From positions 1 through 8,450 of the forward strand of contig CAKUND010000089.1 of NCBI GenBank assembly GCA_934668295.1: a DNA stretch of 8,450 nt, read 5' to 3'. The notes under the pieces were generated by a model that was given only the letters and a program-made list of their open reading frames with translations, made no database searches and had not been told where the DNA came from. The number at the start of each line of letters is the position of its first letter. Position 1 is the stretch's first letter. The translations under genes and the position numbers were made by a program. This document shows, piece after piece, positions 5,998 to 8,450 of this stretch. Source of the DNA: an uncultured Oscillospiraceae bacterium. Its GTDB lineage: Bacteria > Bacillota > Clostridia > Oscillospirales > Oscillospiraceae.

Positions 5998-7353
5998 ATG
6001 CAGCGACTTCTGATCCGCAGCATTCAAACCCTCGTCTCCTGCGACGAGCAGGATTCCGTATATGAAAATGTCGATCTCTACGCCGAGGACGGCGTCATCC
6101 GCGCCATCGGCCCGAGCCTTGAACAGCAGGCTGACGAGATTCTGGATGCCAGCCACATGCTCTGCTATCCCGGCCTTGTCAACACGCACCACCATCTGTA
6201 TCAGCAGTTTTCCCGCAATCTGCCGCAGGTGCAGAACATGGAGCTGTTCGACTGGCTGAAAACGCTCTATGAGATCTGGAAAAATCTAGACGCGGAGGTC
6301 ATCCGCCTGTCGAGCCTGACCGGCATGGGCGAGCTCATGAAGCACGGCTGCACGACCTGCTTTGATCATCACTACGTCTTCCCGGCTGGTGCGGGCGATC
6401 TGATCGGCACGCAGTTCGAAGCCGCGTCGGAGCTCGGCATGCGCATGCACTGCTCGCGCGGTTCCATGGATCTGTCCGTCAAGGACGGCGGTCTGCCGCC
6501 CGACTCCGTCGTGCAGACGGTCGACGAGATCATGGCCGACTCTGCACGCCTTATTGAAACGTATCACGACGCGTCGTTTGGCTCCATGCGGCAGATCGCG
6601 CTTGCGCCGTGCTCGCCGTTCTCCGTCTCGGCGGAGCTTCTGCGGCAGAGCGCCATTCTTGCGCGGCAGTACCATGTCCGCCTGCACACCCACCTGTGCG
6701 AGACGAAGGACGAGGAAAACTATATGCTCGCGCGCGAGGGCGTGCGCCCGCTGGCCTTCATGCAGACGCTCGGCTGGGTCGGGCCGGATGTGTGGTATGC
6801 GCACGGCATTCATTTTAACGACGAGGAGCTGAAGCTGCTGGCCGAGACCGGCACCGGCGTGTGTCACTGCCCGGCAAGCAATATGAAGCTCTCCTCCGGC
6901 ATTGCGCGTATTCCGGACATGCTGAAGCTCGGCGTGCCGGTCGGCCTCGGCGTCGACGGCTCGGCGTCCAACGACGGCTCAAGTCTCATGGAGGAGCTGC
7001 GCACGGCGTTTTTGCTGCACCGGCTCAACTCCAGCCGCGAAGCGCCCTCCGGCTATGACATTTTGAAGATCGCCACGCGCGGCAGCGCACGGCTGCTCGG
7101 CCGCAGCGACATCGGAAGTCTTGCCGCTGGAAAATGTTGCGACCTGTTCCTGATCGACAGCCGCCGGATGGAGCTTGTCGGGGCCTGCTATGATCCGAAA
7201 TCCGTCCTCGCCACCGTCGGCGTGCGCGGACCGGTCGATTACACGGTCGTAAACGGAAAGATCACCGTCCGCGAAGGCCGCCTCGCCTGCATCGACGAGG
7301 AAAAGCTCGCCCGCGACGCGCAGAAAAAATGCACGGAGTATCTGGCAAAATAA
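5998..7353 (+). CDS. Amidohydrolase, probable 8-oxoguanine deaminase
   Basis: Probable zinc-dependent hydrolytic deaminase of a purine-like ring, best matched to 8-oxoguanine deaminases (8-oxoguanine + water to urate + ammonia) within the TrzN/AtzA/cytosine-deaminase branch of amidohydrolases. The 451 residues fit the family. Expected metal and catalytic residues are present: NTHHH (H64 and H66), HTHLCE (H232 and E235), YAHG (H269) and GVDGSASND (D320). The stretches ELFDWLKTLYEIW (82-94), RGSMDLSVKDGGLPPDS (154-170) and LAPCSPFSVS (202-211) are what point to the 8-oxoguanine group. AtzA/TrzN-type activity or another aminated heterocycle is possible. It is not SsnA-like: that branch has SHNHFYS at the metal site. 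It is cytosolic with no signal peptide. It is divergent from the XRE/TPR regulator and is followed by the hairpin at 7369-7412. Confidence 0.8.
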   Translation: MQRLLIRSIQTLVSCDEQDSVYENVDLYAEDGVIRAIGPSLEQQADEILDASHMLCYPGLVNTHHHLYQQFSRNLPQVQNMELFDWLKTLYEIWKNLDAEVIRLSSLTGMGELMKHGCTTCFDHHYVFPAGAGDLIGTQFEAASELGMRMHCSRGSMDLSVKDGGLPPDSVVQTVDEIMADSARLIETYHDASFGSMRQIALAPCSPFSVSAELLRQSAILARQYHVRLHTHLCETKDEENYMLAREGVRPLAFMQTLGWVGPDVWYAHGIHFNDEELKLLAETGTGVCHCPASNMKLSSGIARIPDMLKLGVPVGLGVDGSASNDGSSLMEELRTAFLLHRLNSSREAPSGYDILKIATRGSARLLGRSDIGSLAAGKCCDLFLIDSRRMELVGACYDPKSVLATVGVRGPVDYTVVNGKITVREGRLACIDEEKLARDAQKKCTEYLAK

Positions 7354-7368
7354 AAGGGAATCGGTATA

Positions 7369-7412
7369 TCCTCCCTGCCGCATGCAAATGCTACGGCGGG
7401 GAGGAGTTTTTT
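7369..7412 (+). terminator. Rho-independent terminator that also masks the next gene's ribosome site
   Basis: TCCTCCCTGCCG (7369-7380) pairs with CGGCGGGGAGGA (7394-7405) over 12 bp with one G-T wobble. The loop is 13 nt, and G plus six T follow (7407-7412). It lies 15 nt after the deaminase stop, a textbook intrinsic terminator. The 3' arm contains the Shine-Dalgarno GGGGAGGAG (7398-7406) of the DUF421 gene, whose ATG directly follows the T run. The hairpin could therefore end transcripts and, in readthrough mRNA, also hinder translation of the next gene. Confidence 0.85.
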
Positions 7413-8093
7413 ATGCTGATTTCACTCATTCGCGCTGTGATCTTATATCTGGCGCTGATCCTCGTCGTCCGGCTCATGGGCAAGCGGCAGCTGGGCGAGA
7501 TGGAGCCGATGGAATTCGTCGTGACGATGCTGATCGCGAATCTGGCCGCCGTGCCGATGCAGGAGACGGGCACGCCGCTTTTGGCGGGACTGCTGCCGAT
7601 CCTGGTCGTTTTGAGCGTGGAGCTGGTGCTGTCCGTGCTGACGTACCGGAGCGTGGGCATGCGGCGGTTTCTTTGCGGAAAGCCGGTCATTCTGATCGAA
7701 AACGGACGGCTTTTGCAGCAGAATCTCAAAAAAACGCGCGTCAACACGGACGAGCTTTCAGAATATCTGCGCATCCAGGGCGTGACGGATCTTTCGCAGG
7801 TGCAGTACGCCATTCTGGAGACGAGCGGCGCGATCTCAACGTTCCTCTATCCGAAATATGAACCCGCGCCTGCCAAGGACGCCGGTGTGCAGGTGAGCGG
7901 GCGGAAGCTGCCCATTACCGTCATTGCCTCCGGGCGGCTCATGCGGCAGAATCTGACGCTTCTGGGCCGGGATGAGGCGTGGGTGCAGGATATTTTGAAA
8001 AACTACAACTGCCGCGTGCAGGACGTGTACCTGCTCACGAGCGAGCCGGACGGCAAGCTGTATTTTGCCGCCATGCGGGAGGATGAGGCATGA
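7413..8093 (+). CDS. DUF421 (YetF-like) membrane protein
   Basis: A 226-residue membrane protein of the DUF421/YetF family, whose molecular role is poorly known. The N-terminus has hydrophobic segments at about 4-20, 35-50 and 56-77. RLMGKRQLGEMEPMEFVVTM (20-39), the family hallmark, sits between the first two. The cytosolic part has GKPVILIENGRLL (89-101) and GRKLPITVIASGRLMRQNL (about 161-179), two related beta-rich units typical of the YetF C-terminal domain. The frame stays open back to an ATG at 7329 inside the deaminase gene. ATG 7413 is chosen because it begins the family's hydrophobic N-terminus and has GGGGAGGAG 6 nt upstream. I see no convincing promoter between the deaminase stop and this start, which suggests readthrough. 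It overlaps the next gene by ATGA. Confidence 0.9.
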   Translation: MLISLIRAVILYLALILVVRLMGKRQLGEMEPMEFVVTMLIANLAAVPMQETGTPLLAGLLPILVVLSVELVLSVLTYRSVGMRRFLCGKPVILIENGRLLQQNLKKTRVNTDELSEYLRIQGVTDLSQVQYAILETSGAISTFLYPKYEPAPAKDAGVQVSGRKLPITVIASGRLMRQNLTLLGRDEAWVQDILKNYNCRVQDVYLLTSEPDGKLYFAAMREDEA

Positions 8094-8450
8094 AGCATAT
8101 TCTGATCGCGTGTCTCGTGTTTGCGCTGTGTCTGGCCGTGGGGCTGTTTTCGCTTTTTTATGTGCGTGCGTCCGGCGAGGAAACGGTCACGCTTCTGGAG
8201 CGCTCTATCCGGCAGGCGGAGGAAGAACAATATACCGCGGCAGCGGAGTCTCTGCGGCAGGCAAAGCAGATCTGGGAGGGCCGCGAGACAGTCCTTGGCA
8301 TTTTCCTGCACCACGAGGAGGTCGACGAAATTCTGGCCCTGTTCGCGCAGCTCGAGGCGTTTATCAAGCTGGAGGATCTGGACGATTACCTCGCCGCCTG
8401 CGGCGAACTCACCGCCCGCCTCGAGCACGTCCGCCGCATGGAGCTGCCGA
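8090..8450 (+). CDS. DUF4363 family protein (3' end cut by window edge)
   Basis: The first 120 codons are visible. One N-terminal hydrophobic segment (about 4-25, ILIACLVFALCLAVGLFSLF) acts as a membrane anchor or uncleaved signal. The rest is charged and helical and would lie outside the cytoplasm. Features matching DUF4363 are the early Trp in AKQIWEG (about 60-66), LHHEEVDEIL (about 73-82), and LEDLDDYLAACGELTARLEHVRRMEL leading to the edge. The function is unknown. DUF4363 genes commonly follow DUF421 genes in Clostridia, which supports the call. The start ATG overlaps the DUF421 stop (ATGA), with GGGAGG 7 nt upstream inside the DUF421 gene, so the two are translationally coupled and probably work together at the membrane. 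Confidence 0.72.
   Translation, partial: MKHILIACLVFALCLAVGLFSLFYVRASGEETVTLLERSIRQAEEEQYTAAAESLRQAKQIWEGRETVLGIFLHHEEVDEILALFAQLEAFIKLEDLDDYLAACGELTARLEHVRRMELP

Noticed and set aside
5998..7353. SsnA-type hydrolase of the anaerobic urate/selenium gene cluster
   Set aside because: The metal-site sequence NTHHHLYQ and the downstream motifs match the 8-oxoguanine deaminase group, not SsnA, and none of the cluster's usual neighbours are present.
7329..7412. Upstream ATG start for the DUF421 protein inside the deaminase gene
   Set aside because: It would add 28 residues unlike the family. ATG 7413 has a strong SD and begins the conserved hydrophobic N-terminus.

Overview
The window looks like a chromosomal segment of a GC-rich (about 60%) anaerobic Firmicute, most likely a gut Clostridia of the Oscillospiraceae/Ruminococcaceae type. 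This is inferred from the protein families (DUF1934, DUF421 followed by DUF4363, a TVSNVIHGK-type LacI regulator, a GDxITRNMLS-type XRE/TPR regulator), from strong AGGAGG ribosome sites with consensus sigma-A promoters, and from a palindrome-rich intergenic repeat of a kind common in that group. It reads as ordinary core/accessory chromosome. There is no transposase, phage gene, CRISPR array, tRNA or rRNA.

Layout. (1) 1-2112, minus strand: a tight operon in the order D-alanine-D-alanine ligase (ddl, TTG start) > DUF1934 (YwiB-like) > a uridine/purine nucleoside phosphorylase that runs off the left edge. (2) 2113-2293: a divergent control region with a near-consensus promoter on each strand. 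(3) 2294-4746, plus strand: a LacI-family regulator followed by a MATE-family efflux pump with its own promoter. A 16-bp palindrome with a central CG lies just upstream of that promoter and is a candidate operator for the regulator. (4) 4747-4987: a stem-loop-rich repeat element between convergent genes. (5) 4988-5848, minus strand: an XRE-type helix-turn-helix regulator with a TPR-like helical C-terminus. A perfect 15-bp palindrome lies at its inferred transcription start. (6) 5998-7353, plus strand, divergent from that regulator: an amidohydrolase best matching 8-oxoguanine deaminases. (7) 7368-8450, plus strand: a strong terminator-like hairpin whose 3' arm contains the ribosome site of the next gene, then a DUF421 (YetF-like) membrane protein overlapping by 4 nt with a DUF4363 protein that runs off the right edge.

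How the parts may work together (inference). The ddl operon joins cell-wall precursor synthesis with nucleoside salvage. The LacI regulator probably controls itself and/or the MATE pump. The XRE/TPR regulator probably represses itself and may control the divergent deaminase. The DUF421-DUF4363 pair appears to depend at least partly on readthrough through the hairpin that ends the deaminase transcript. No obviously new multi-gene system is visible. The most distinctive signals are regulatory: the terminator that masks a Shine-Dalgarno sequence, the two palindromic operators, and the composite stem-loop repeat.
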